Of a DNA stretch of 64,000 bases, positions 20,766-30,183 are shown piece by piece. Position numbers and translations under genes: made by a program. Source of the DNA: Prorocentrum cordatum. Its lineage: Eukaryota; Sar; Dinophyceae; Prorocentrales; Prorocentraceae. The notes beneath the pieces are model-generated. The model searched no databases. It was not told where the DNA came from and worked only from the letters and a program-made list of their open reading frames with translations. Numbering within the stretch: position 1 is the stretch's first letter; each line of letters starts with the position of its first letter. Location of the stretch: positions 125,001 to 189,000 of the forward strand of contig CAUYUJ010018617.1 of assembly GCA_963575745.1 (NCBI GenBank). The letters are read 5' to 3'.

Positions 20766-20940
20766 GCCAGGGACACTGAGCCAAGCTCCGACTGGCGGCT
20801 GCGCCTGCGTGCGGACCCTGTGGCCCTCGGTCCTGTTTGTCTCGCGTCCCGTGCTACTGTCAGGAGTCGATCTGCCCCCTATGGCGGCTTTCTGGTGCCC
20901 TGTTCACCAGTGCCCTGTGCTGTATTTGACTCAGCGAGCG

Positions 20941-21100
20941 AAGAACGGTATAAAATAAACTTTCCGCCGTCGGGGACACCTGCCCCTGGGCGGCTGGAAA
21001 GTTGATACCCCTACGGTGCCACCGTAAGCGTATAAACTGTCCAGCCGCCCTGGGGCAGGTGTCACCGACGGCGAAAAAGTTGATTTCATACCGTTCTTCG
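20941..21100. mobile_element. Fold-back element, ~80-bp arms
   Basis: 'cgaagaacggtataaaat' at the left is the inverse of 'atttcataccgttcttcg' at the right. The arms remain complementary with few mismatches through 'cgccgtcggggacacctgcc' almost to the centre near 21018. No coding. Only one copy in this window. Confidence 0.75.
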
Positions 21101-21360
21101 CCCATTAATTGACTCACCATTTCTGGGTGGGCGATGTCATGCATGCGCCGTGGTCGCCATCGTCTCATAGCAGTGATGCGCGAGCCGTCGTCGTTCCTCC
21201 TCTGACCCGGCTCCACTCCTCAGTTGTGGGGCTCCGCGTCGCCCCCCAGAGGAGTCGCCCACCTTTGGGGCAGCACGTGAGCTGCATTCGCGTGGATATT
21301 AAACAAACCCTCCTCCTCGATGTACCGCCTCCTCGCTCCGCCTCGCTCATCGTCGTTCTT
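21101..21360. other. Unassigned unique sequence
   Basis: No repeats seen. The plus frame is open but unremarkable. Confidence 0.3.
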
Positions 21361-21366
21361 CCTGCT

Positions 21367-21395
21367 GCTGCCGATGCAGGCTTGAGAGTCCTTCG
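21367..21395 (+). repeat. Recurrent ASESS-type motif, copy 2 (diverged)
   Basis: 'gatgcaggcttgagagtcct' matches the 21746 copy but carries TGA in the ASESS frame. Confidence 0.5.
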
Positions 21396-21990
21396 CCTCC
21401 TCCTCCCTCCTCCCCCTCCTCCTCGTACTCCTCGCTCCGCCTCCTCATCCTCCTCCTTCTCCTGCTCGTCCTCGCTTCCCCGCCTTCTCCTCGTTTCTCC
21501 TCCTTTTTGCTCCTGCTCCCTCCTCGTCCTCGTCCTCCTCCTTCTTGTTTATCCTCCTCCTCCTTGTCATGCTCGTCTTCGCTCCTCCGCCTTTCCTCCT
21601 TGCGCCTCCTCTTTCTCCTCCTTCTCCTCCTTTTCCTCCTCCTCCACTTTCTCTTCCTCTTCCTCCTCCTCGTCTTCGTTTCTCCTCCCCCTCCTCGCTC
21701 CTCCTCCTCCTCCCCCTCCTCCTCTTCTTCCTCCTCCTCCTCCTGCTGCCCATGCAGGCTTCAGAGTCCTCCAAGGGACGTCGCGTCATCCTCCTTCTCC
21801 TCCTCCTTCTCCTTCTCGTCCTCGTTCCTTCACCTTCTTCGCCTCGAGCCGCCTCCTCCTCCTCCTCCTCCTCCTCCTCCTCCTCCTCCTTCTCCTCCTC
21901 CTCCTTTTCCTCCTCATCCTCCTCCTTCACCTCCTCCTCCTCTCCCTCCTCTCCGCTCCTCCTCCCCCTCCTCTTCCTCCTCCATTCATG
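21385..21990. repeat. (CCT)n tract
   Basis: About 600 bp of pyrimidine repeat containing the ASESS motif at 21746-21780 ('atgcaggcttcagagtcctc', reading MQASESSKGR). Confidence 0.95.
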
Positions 21991-22094
21991 TTCCTTACAA
22001 CTAATCGTTCCATGTCGCACCCCGAGGCTGGTCGAAAGGGCGGGACGGGCGTTCCGCCTGAGACTTTCTCACCACTCATGACCCTGAGGCTCAA

Positions 22095-22605
22095 GCATTG
22101 GGAACGGCTTCACACATGGAGGGCGGGTGGCTCTCGCCTCAGCGCCGCGCACATTCGTTGTGAACACTTGCAAGAGTTCCCCTTATTGAGGGCGGGCCGT
22201 TTTCAATATGTGGCTCTGGCCTTTGCGCCGCGCGCATTCGCTTCTAAACTGTGCAAGAGTTTCACGGATTGAGGGCGGGTGGTTTTCAACATGTGATTCT
22301 TGCCTTAGCGCCGCACGCGTCCGGTTTAACATTTGCAAGAGCTTCACGGATTGAGGGCGTTTCTTTTTCACCATGTGGTTATCGCTTTAGTGTCGCGCAC
22401 CTTTGTCTTGAACATTTACAAGAGCTTCACGGATTGAGGGCGTTTCTTTTTCACCATGTGGTTATCGCCTGAGCGCCGCGCACATTTGTCTTGAACATTT
22501 TCAAGGGCTTCACGGATTGAGGGCGGTTCCTTTTCAAGATGTGGTTCTCGCCTTGGCGCCGCGATCGCTCTTTTTGATCAAGAATTCGCCAGAGATTCAC
22601 GGATC
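22095..22605. repeat. 83-bp satellite, about six copies
   Basis: 'cacggattgagggcg' occurs at 22262, 22345, 22428 and 22511, exactly 83 bp apart. Diverged copies precede (from ~22100) and follow (to ~22605). The unit also contains 'gcgccgcgcacatt'. Confidence 0.95.
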
Positions 22606-22674
22606 GCCATGGTCAGTGTACCAGGAATGGTGTTTGGGAAAGATTCCGGAGGGTGGAACCTCGCGTGCGTTTAA

Positions 22675-22835
22675 GGAGGAGGGGGAGGAGGAGGAGGGGG
22701 AGGAGGAGGAGGGAGGAGAGGAGGAGGAGAGGGGGAGGAGGAGGAGGAGGAGGAGGAGGAGGAGGAGGAGGAGGAGGGGGATGAGGAGGAGGAGGAGGAG
22801 GAGGAGCGAGAGGAGGAGGACTCCGTGGCGTTGGC
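22675..22835. repeat. (GGA)n tract (purine on plus strand)
   Basis: Simple purine repeat that switches to a CCT-rich tract within 20 bp, giving a purine-to-pyrimidine strand flip at about 22835. Confidence 0.95.
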
Positions 22836-22839
22836 GTGC

Positions 22840-23190
22840 TCCTCGCTCCTCCTCCTCCTCTCCCCCTCCTCGCTCCTCCTCCTCCCCCCTCTTGCGGCCG
22901 ATGTCGGCTTCGGAGTCCTCGAGGGACGCAGCCCGGCCTCCTCGTCCTTCTCCTCTTCATTTTTTTTCCTCCTCCTCCTCCTGCTCCTCCCCCTCCTCCT
23001 CCTCCTCCTCCTCCTCCTCCTCCTCCTCCTCCTCCTCCTCCTCCTCCTCCTCCTCCTCCTTCCTTTCCTCCTCCTCCTCCTTCCTCTCCTCCTCCTCCTC
23101 CTCCTCCTCCTCCTCCTCCTCCTCCTCCTCCTCCTCCTCCTCCTCCTTCCTCTCCTCCTTTCTTTCCTCCCCCTCCTCCTCCTCCACGCC
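22840..23190. repeat. (CCT)n tract with ASESS-type motif copy 4
   Basis: Pyrimidine repeat. The unique phrase at 22894-22938 ('atgtcggcttcggagtcctc') reads MSASESSRDAARP in one frame. Confidence 0.9.
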
Positions 23191-23295
23191 CTCGCGGGCC
23201 GGGTTCCAGGGCTCGATCCCGCGGGTAACCCGGTCGCACGACGGATGCCTCCCGCGCGGGGCCAGCGCCCCCGCACCCGCGGGGTCGCGGCCCCG
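23140..23295 (+). repeat. Perfect ~155-bp duplication, copy 1
   Basis: Identical to 24469-24624 at a constant offset of 1329 bp. It includes part of a CCT tract and the unique segment from 'acgccctcgcgggccgggtt' to 'cgcggggtcgcggccccg'. Identity ends abruptly at both right edges. Confidence 0.9.
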
Positions 23296-23364
23296 GGGGC
23301 CTGGCCCGCAGGGCCGCGGACACGGATCGTTGCGACAGAATCGTTGCATTTCCGGGCGCCGGGC

Positions 23365-23570
23365 GCAGGATTGCAAAAAAACCGAAGGATTGCAAACAAA
23401 ACCAGGATTGCAAAAAAAAACAAGGATTGCAAACAAAAACAGGATGGCAAAAAAACCAAGGATTGCAAAAAAACCCTTCGACAAAGGATTGCAAAAAAAC
23501 CCAGGTTTTTGTTTGCACGAAGGATTGCAAAAAAAAACCTTTTTTGCAATCCTTCGACAGAATCGCAGTT
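23365..23570. repeat. 'ggattgcaaaaaaacc' minisatellite
   Basis: About nine copies of a 15-20 bp unit, A-rich on the plus strand, with the last copy inverted ('ttttttgcaatccttcgac'), so the end can form a hairpin. Confidence 0.9.
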
Positions 23571-24020
23571 TTTCTGTCCGCCGCAGGCTGTCTCTGCCGC
23601 GTATCGCCACGGAGTGCACGGGTTGCTCGTGAGATATTGCGGTCGTCCCCTCCCTCATGCCCCTCCCTCTTCTCAAAAAAAAGGGGGGTGATGACTGGGT
23701 GCCCAGAGGGGGCTCGGTCCTTCTTTCAGCAGCTCGACGTCAGGGAACCAGCAACGGCACAAGGCACAACCACTCGGCCCGCGGATGGCCGACAGTCGAA
23801 CCCATAACCGCCCGCTGTGCGCCGACAGTCGCAGAATGGGAGACAACGACAGTCGCCGACAGTCGCCGACATCGGGGGCGGAAAAGAGGGGGGTGATGAC
23901 TAGTGGGGGGTGGCTACCATGGCGGGGGCCGTGACATTGCCCCAGATTGTCATGGCGCCTCTTCTTACCTCCTTGCGTCCCTGGTGCCCCCCCGCTGGGC
24001 CGCGCACGTGCCGCCGGTCA
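23571..24020. other. Unassigned sequence
   Basis: Short 'cgacagtcgc' repeats near 23786-23870. No coding signal. Confidence 0.4.
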
Positions 24021-24027
24021 TGATCTG

Positions 24028-24190
24028 CCCCCCCCCCCTCCTGGACACCCCCCTCCCCTCCTGGACACCCCCTCCTTGGACCCCCCCCCCTCCTGGACAC
24101 CCCCTCCTCCTGGACACCCCCCTCTCCTGGACACCCCCCCCTCCTGGACACCCCCTCCTGGACCCCCCCCCCTCCTGGACACCCCCTTCT
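24028..24190. repeat. 'cctcctggacaccccc' minisatellite
   Basis: About ten copies of a 15-17 bp unit. Confidence 0.95.
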
Positions 24191-24203
24191 GGGCCGCTCC
24201 CGA

Positions 24204-24340
24204 AGGGCTGCCTTGCGCCTCGCCCGCCGCGAGGCCGCGGACCTCTGCCGCGGGGGCGCCCTGGCCGGCCACGGCGAGTCCGCGGAGGCCGACGTCAGGC
24301 GGGCGAGCGCGGCGCCGCCGCCGATCCGGGGGCGGGGTGT
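24204..24340 (+). CDS. Candidate coding island, Ala/Arg-rich helix
   Basis: About 45 codons with more than 95% G/C third positions: 'RAALRLARREAADLCRGGAL' then 'AGHGESAEADVRRASAAPPP'. It directly follows the 'ctggacacc' minisatellite and is followed by a CCT tract. Exon edges are not clear (GT at 24342 is possible). Family unknown. Confidence 0.4.
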
Positions 24341-24369
24341 TCGAGCGGTGCCCCCGGGGATGCGACGCT

Positions 24370-24513
24370 CCTTGCTCCTCCTCCTCCCTCTCCTCCTCCT
24401 TCCTCTCCTCCTCCTCCTCCTCCTCCTCCTCCTCCTCCTCCTCCTCCTCCCTCCTCCTCCTCCTCCTCCTCCTCCTTCCTCTCCTCCTTTCTTTCCTCCC
24501 CCTCCTCCTCCTC
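24370..24513. repeat. (CCT)n tract
   Basis: Its last ~45 bp belong to the perfect duplication. Confidence 0.9.
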
Positions 24514-24624
24514 CACGCCCTCGCGGGCCGGGTTCCAGGGCTCGATCCCGCGGGTAACCCGGTCGCACGACGGATGCCTCCCGCGCGGGGCCAGCGCCCC
24601 CGCACCCGCGGGGTCGCGGCCCCG
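24469..24624 (+). repeat. Perfect ~155-bp duplication, copy 2
   Basis: See 23140-23295. Immediately downstream lie inverted 'ggtcagccag'/'ctggctgacc' arms (24665/24709) enclosing a perfect 16-bp palindrome 'agatcctgcaggatct'. Confidence 0.9.
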
Positions 24625-24837
24625 AGACGGGGCTCCAGAGACGGGGGTCAATGCAAACGGGGGTCAGCCAGGGCACCAGATCCTGCAGGATCTTGCGAAG
24701 ACCCCCTCTGGCTGACCCGGGTTAGCGAGCCGCTCGTGGCCGCGAGGCGGCCGCGCATATTGGTTGACCCGGGTTTGCGAAGACCTGCGTTGCATGCCCC
24801 CGGAGATCCGACGCTCCTTGCCAGCCTGGGATCGGAG

Positions 24838-24991
24838 GGCACCAACTATACACCTACACCGATCCAGCCCATGCCGATCCTAGGCCCAGGATCGGTGTAT
24901 ATGCATTCTGCCCATGGCAGGAGGGCGTATACACCGATCCTGGGCCGAGGTTGATCTGGGCCGGGATTGGAGTTGGTGTATAGTTGGTGCC
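24838..24991. mobile_element. Fold-back MITE family B, copy 1
   Basis: The ends 'ggcaccaactatacacc' and 'ggtgtatagttggtgcc' are perfect inverted repeats. Inside, 'gatcggtgtatatgc' and 'gcgtatacaccgatc' continue the foldback, so almost the whole element is one hairpin. A second copy lies at 26381-26536. Confidence 0.85.
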
Positions 24992-25139
24992 TCCCTATGG
25001 GACATATCCCTATCCATATGCTGGGCATGTCCTCATCACGATGCCAAATCGCAGGGATTCCCTCATCTTTTGAGGGCGCATCCCTAAGAGATTGTCGTCG
25101 CCTTTGGGCGTGTCGATCTTAGGGATAAGTTCGAGGCTG

Positions 25140-26250
25140 GTAAGGTTCCCCCAGAGATCCGACGCTCCAGCAACATTTTGACAGTCTTCGGCTTCTGGGA
25201 GCTCTCACTGGGCCTCGGGGCCGCCATCAAAAGCGGCATGGATCGTGGCGTTCCAGCAGATGCCCAGGGAGGCCCCCCAAAGATGCAGCGCTCCAGCAGG
25301 ATTGGAACGGCTGGTTTTTGACAGGTCTTCTGCTTCTGTCAAGCAGTGGCGAAGCGTCCCAGCTCGCTTATAGCTCCACCAAACAATGTTCTAAGAACCT
25401 TTTGTGGCTTCCACGAAATGTTCTTGGAACATTTCTGGCTGGGACTGTCTTGTTTTAACACATCGGGCATATGTTATACGAACATTGTTTGTGTTATTAG
25501 GACATTCTCGGGCTCTAAGAACATTTCGTGGTAGGACTATAGGAATGCGACGGTCGGTCCCTGCCCAACTTTGGGAGCCCTCGCCAAGGCCTCGGGACCT
25601 AAAAAAAACGGCTCCGGACGACACGCCGGCCCTGGGGAGGTGGTCCAGGCCTCCAGGGCACGCGCCTCGCAGAAATTCCAGCGGCCGGGATGTCTGGGCT
25701 GGGAGTCTTGTTCTGAGCGCTTGGGTCTGTGGCTTCCCCTGGGTTTGATCGTGGCGCTCCAGCAGATGCCCAGGGACGCCCCCAGAGATCCGACGTTCCA
25801 GCAGAATTGGAACGGCGGTTTTTTGTCGGTCTTTGGCTTCTGGGAGCCCTCGCCAAGGCCTCGGGACCGTCGAACAAAAACGGCTCCGGACGACACACCG
25901 GCCCTGGGGAAGTGGTCCAGGCCTCCAGGGCCCGCGCCTCGCAGAAATTCCAGCGGCCGGGATGTCTGGGCTGGGAGTCTTGTTCTGAGCGTCTGGGTCT
26001 GTGACTTTCCCCGGGTTTGATCGTGGCGTTCCAGCAGATTCGCAGGGATGCCCCCAAAGATCCGACGCTCCAGCAGAATCGGAACGGCGGTTTTCTGTCG
26101 GTCTTCGGCTTCTGGGAGCCCTCGCCAAGGCCTCGGGACCGTAGGGAGAAACGGCTCTGGACGACACACCGGCCCTGGGGAAGTGGTTCAGGCCTCCAGG
26201 GCCCGCGCTCGCAGAGATTCCAGCGGCCGAAGCCTCGGCTGGGATTGATC
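25140..26250. repeat. ~270-bp tandem repeat, about 3.5 copies, interrupted by MITE A
   Basis: 'gggagccctcgccaaggcct' occurs at 25573, 25842 and 26113 (spacing 269 and 271). A diverged earlier copy starts at about 25140. Each unit includes 'gatcgtggcgttccagcaga'. The earlier copy is split by the MITE at about 25339-25571. Confidence 0.9.
25339..25571. mobile_element. MITE-like element A, copy 2
   Basis: Matches 19940-20150, including both inverted ends ('cttatagctccacca' at 25367 and 'tggtaggactatagg' to 25543). Comparison with uninterrupted 270-bp units ('cttctgggagccc') places the insertion edges near 25339 and 25571. Confidence 0.7.
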
Positions 26251-26380
26251 GTGGCGTGTGCTTCGATGTTGACTCGTGGTCGTGGCTGCAGTTGGGAGGT
26301 CGATCTACCTTGTGGAATCGGCCCGTCGCCCGACGCCTCCGCTGTCATCGCCGCCGTCGTTGCCATCGCCGCCGTCGGAG

Positions 26381-26536
26381 GGCACCAACTATACACCAAC
26401 ACCGATCCTGGCCCAGGATCACCCTGGGCCCAGGATCGGTGTATATGCCTTCTTGCGCAAGGCAGGAGGGCGTATACACCGATCCTGGGCCCAGGGTGAT
26501 CCTGGCCAGGATCGGTGTTGGTGTATAGTTGGTGCC
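26381..26536. mobile_element. Fold-back MITE family B, copy 2
   Basis: Same inverted ends as 24838-24991. It is a near-perfect hairpin centred on 'ttgcgcaa'. The 12-mer 'cgccgccgtcgg' occurs on both sides (26367-26378 and 26543-26554), a possible target-site duplication, although the locus is also (CGCCGT)-rich. Confidence 0.85.
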
Positions 26537-26736
26537 TTTCTACGCCGCCGTCGGTCACAGCCGCCGCTGTCGGCGTCGCCGCCCGTCTTGAGCAGCCGCT
26601 CCAGGATCGAGTCCTCGGGGCGTGCTGTTGGCTTTTTCGGTGCGGCCTCCTGGGACCACCGCGTTGTCGTCGTCCTCCTCCTCGTCGTCGTCGTCGTCCC
26701 TCGCCTGCGGCTGAATAGATCTCGTGCCGCGTCAGC

Positions 26737-27297
26737 TTATTTAGGCGGCAGCCTGCGAATACGTGCAGGATGACTTCTCCTCGTCTCCGCCTGTGCATCC
26801 TCCTCCTCCTCCTCCTCCTCCTCCTCCTCGTCATCATCATCAGCAGCAGCATCAGCATCAGCATCAGCATCATCAACTTTATCAATCTCCCCGTCCTCCT
26901 GCTCATCCACATTCTCCCAGCCTATTCCTCCTGCGCTCGCCAATGCGTGTCTGACCAGCCCCACGCTGACATTCAGCGGCACCGCTCCAGCGGTGATACC
27001 TGACCACTGCTTGGAGTTCGACTCTTGGGGCCCCGATACGGAGGTGTCCAACCAGTTCTGTGCCTCTAAGCTCTGTGCCTCTAAGCGTACGGTCGAGATC
27101 CCTCGTCTTTGTCCACCTTCACCGCCGTCCTCCTCACCCTCCCCTATCATTCCCCCCTCTTTGCGTCTTCCACTTTTTCCCATCCGCCGACTCCGACTCC
27201 CTAACCCCCTCTCCCTCTCCCATCTCTCCGCCTTACCCCCGTATCGCCTCTCTTCTCCTGCGCCTCCTCCTGCTTCCTCTCTTCTCTTCTTCCTCAT
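26737..27297 (-). CDS. Possible minus-strand exon ending in an Asp/Glu-rich tail
   Basis: The minus strand reads 'ITAGAVPLNVSVGLVRHALA' then 'GGIGWENVDEQEDGEIDKV', followed by Asp/Ala and Glu runs from GAT/GGA repeats and a C-terminal 'RSHPARIRRLPPK' before a stop. Third-position bias is only about 62%, so support is moderate. The 5' part (27100-27297) is Arg/Gly-rich repeat and probably not coding. Family unknown. Confidence 0.3.
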   Translation of the reverse strand: MRKKRREEAGGGAGEERRYGGKAERWERERGLGSRSRRMGKSGRRKEGGMIGEGEEDGGEGGQRRGISTVRLEAQSLEAQNWLDTSVSGPQESNSKQWSGITAGAVPLNVSVGLVRHALASAGGIGWENVDEQEDGEIDKVDDADADADAAADDDDEEEEEEEEEEDAQAETRRSHPARIRRLPPK

Positions 27298-27500
27298 GTC
27301 TCTTCGTCGTCGTCACCCTCCACCTCCACCTCTCGTCCACCCTCCACCTCCACCTCCACCCTCTCTTCACTCTATTCATCCCTCCTCCTCCTCCTCCCCC
27401 TCCTCCTCCTCCTCCTCCTCCTCCTCCTTCGCCTCCTCCTCCTTCGCCTCTCCTCCTCCTCCTCCTCCTCCTCCTCCTCCTCCTCATATCCCCTTCTTCT
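27260..27500. repeat. (CCT)n tract
   Basis: Pyrimidine simple repeat. Pyrimidine-rich, less regular sequence continues to about 27720. Confidence 0.9.
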
Positions 27501-27909
27501 CCTATTTCCCTCCCGCTCTCGTTCCACCCCTCCTCCTATACTTCCTCCGCCTCCCGTTTCCTTTCACTCTCCGCCCGCCTCCCTCCCTCACCTCCCCGCC
27601 TTCCCTGCCCTCCCCCTCCTCGCTCCGGGCCACCCCCTCATCCCCTCTCCATTCCCCTCGCTCCCATCCCCCTCTCCTCTCCCTTCCTCGTCCCTTCCCC
27701 TCCCCACTGCCCCCCCCCCCACACACACCTTCTTCGACGTGCAACAGCATGCAACGCGATGGTGCACGGCAGAAAGATAGGAACGCCGACTTAGCGGTGA
27801 GGAGCACAAAGTAAGTCCGGCTGGCGCAGCAGTGCACGCCCCCCCCCTTCCCTCCCCTTCTCCTCACGCGTCTCCCCCTCCCCTCCCCTGCCAGAGCGAC
27901 GCAGGAAGA

Positions 27910-28330
27910 GGGAGGGAGAGGAGGAGGAGGAGGAGGAGGAGGAGGAGGAGGAGGAGGAGGAGGAGGAGGAGGAGGAGGAGCGAGGAGCAAGGAACGAGCC
28001 GCGAGGAGCGAGAAGCGAGGAGCGAGGAGGGAGGAGGAGGGGGTGGAGGCGGAGGAGGAGGAGGAGGAGGAGGAGGAGGAAGAGGAGGCGGAGGCGGAGC
28101 GAGGATGAGGAGGAGGAATAGGAGGAGGAGGTCGGAGGAGGAGGAGGAGGAGGAGGAGGAGAAGGAGCGAGAAGGAGGAGGAGGAGGAGGAGCGGGAGGA
28201 TAAGGAGGAGGAAGAGGAGGAATATAACGATGAGGAGGAGGCGGAGGAGGAGGAGGAGGATCGATGAGCGAGGAAGAGGAGGCGGAGGAGGCGGAGGAGC
28301 GAGGAGGAGGCGGAGGCGGAGGAGGAGGAG
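27910..28330. repeat. (GGA)n tract (purine on plus strand)
   Basis: Simple purine repeat with GCGAGGAGC variants. Strand polarity is opposite to the preceding CCT tract. Confidence 0.95.
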
Positions 28331-28331
28331 G

Positions 28332-28510
28332 ACGATAATGCGGAGGTTGATGATGATGTTGATGATGATCATGTTGATGATGCTGCTGATGATTATGATA
28401 ATGGTGATGATGATGGTGATGGTGATGGTGATGAAGAGGAGGGTGATGATGCTGCTGATGATTATGCAGATGAGGATAATGATGATGATGCTGACGATGT
28501 GGATGCTGAT

Positions 28511-28541
<31 letters not shown>

Positions 28542-28552
28542 CGGCTGCTGAA

Positions 28553-28601
<49 letters not shown>

Positions 28602-28985
28602 CTGGTGAATATGGTGGTGATCATGATGGTGCTTACGATGATGATGCTGCTGATGATGATGGTGCTGATGATGATGATGCTGGTGCTGATGATGCTGATG
28701 CTGATGATGATGATGATGCTGATGATGATGATGCTGATGCTGGTGATGGGGATGGTGATGGTGATGATGATGGTGCTGATGATTCTGCTGGTGATGATGC
28801 TGATGATGATGGTGATGCTGATGGTGATGATGATGACGATGGTCATGATGATGATGATGATGCTCATGATGATAATGCTGTTGAATATGATGATGATGAC
28901 GATGATGATGCTGCTGATGATGCTGATGCTGATGATGATGATGATGCTGGTGATGATGACGATGGTCATGATGATGATGCTGCTC

Positions 28986-29024
<39 letters not shown>

Positions 29025-29087
29025 TTGAACATGATGATGATGCTGATGATGATTATGATGATGATGATGGCTATGTTGATGATGATA

Positions 29088-29124
<37 letters not shown>

Positions 29125-29271
29125 CGATGATGATGATGACGATGCTGATGATGATGATGATGCTGATGATGATGAGGATGAGGATTATGATGAGGATGAG
29201 GATGCTGGTGTTGGTGATGATGTTGATGATGAGGATGATGATGACGATGATGATGATGCTGATGATAATGG

Positions 29272-29303
<32 letters not shown>

Positions 29304-29395
29304 TCGATGCTGATGATGATGATGATGATGATGATGCTGAAGATGATGAGGATGACGATGCTGATGATGATGATGTTGATGATGATGATGAGACA
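28332..29395. repeat. (GAT)n/(GATGCT)n tract, about 1.06 kb
   Basis: Almost uninterrupted GAT trinucleotide with GCT interruptions. It encodes poly-Asp, poly-Met or poly-Ile/His depending on frame and strand. I treat all of these as artefacts. Confidence 0.97.
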
Positions 29396-29640
29396 TCCCC
29401 GCCATTCTGGCGCGAACGGAGGAATCAGATACCTCCTGGCGGCCCCCCTTGGGAGCGAAAACCAGCGCCTCGGGGACATCCTCAGAATCTGCTCCGAAAG
29501 AGGAGGATGTTGGGCGCCAAACAGGCACCCCGAACGAGACATCCCTGCCATTTGGCGCGAACGGAGGAGGGATACCCCTTGGCGGCTCCCCCTTGGGATA
29601 CTGAAACCCGCGCCTCGCTCGAGACATCCTCAGACAAGCA
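29396..29640. repeat. ~130-bp direct duplication after the GAT tract
   Basis: 'cattctggcgcgaacggagg' (29403) and 'catttggcgcgaacggagga' (29548) start related blocks, each continuing with 'ggcggccccccttggga' or 'ggcggctcccccttggga'. Confidence 0.65.
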
Positions 29641-29649
29641 TTGCTCCGC

Positions 29650-29692
<43 letters not shown>

Positions 29693-30045
29693 ATCATCAC
29701 CATCAGATAGGAGCATCAAAATCATCTTCATCATAATTCATCACCAGCATCACCATCACCACCATCAGCATCATCATCATCATCACCAGCACCATCATCA
29801 ACATCATCAGCATAACGTACCATTTTACCATACATAACATAACATAGCATACCATACCACACTATACCAGACACACCGTACCAACCATACCATAACATAT
29901 CACATCATGCATGGGAGATGACGAGCCATACTATGACATTATCATACCATAACAGACATACCGGACACACCATCACATATCAGTACACATCATGGCATCA
30001 CATAAACATACCATACCATTTCATATCGCACCATAACATAACATG
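29640..30045. repeat. (CAT)n then (CATAC)n-type low-complexity tract
   Basis: CAT repeat to about 29812, then loose pentanucleotide 'cataccatac'/'acataacata' repeats to about 30040. The tract ends in a short GGA run just before the LINE. Confidence 0.85.
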
Positions 30046-30080
30046 CGGAGGAGGAGGAGGAGAGGAGGAGGAGGAATAAT

Positions 30081-30102
30081 CCCGTAGCCATTTTGGCTCA
30101 AG
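30081..30102 (+). other. Spliced-leader relic at the LINE 5' end
   Basis: 'ccgtagccattttggctc' plus AAG again matches the dinoflagellate spliced leader. It is not followed by GT. The next recognisable feature is the LINE ORF1 zinc-finger region some 230 bp downstream. The simplest reading is that a trans-spliced LINE mRNA was reverse transcribed and inserted here, so the relic marks the true 5' boundary. Confidence 0.85.
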
Positions 30103-30183
30103 GCTAAACGTTGCGAAGGGCTATAAACGCCCGAGGTGCAGCGATTAGCTTTGGACCCATCCGTAGCGATCGGCTAAGATTGC

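Noticed and set aside
22095-22605. CRISPR-like regular repeat
   Set aside because: Units are 83 bp, contiguous and without unique spacers, in a eukaryotic context. It is an ordinary satellite.
23200-23260. tRNA-like arm ('gggttccagggctcgatccc')
   Set aside because: Resembles a T-arm, but no acceptor stem, D-arm or anticodon arm can be drawn around it.
28499-29710. 403-codon Asp-rich frame and 586-codon minus His/Ile-rich frames over the GAT tract
   Set aside because: Direct translation of a GAT trinucleotide array. No unique domain on either side.
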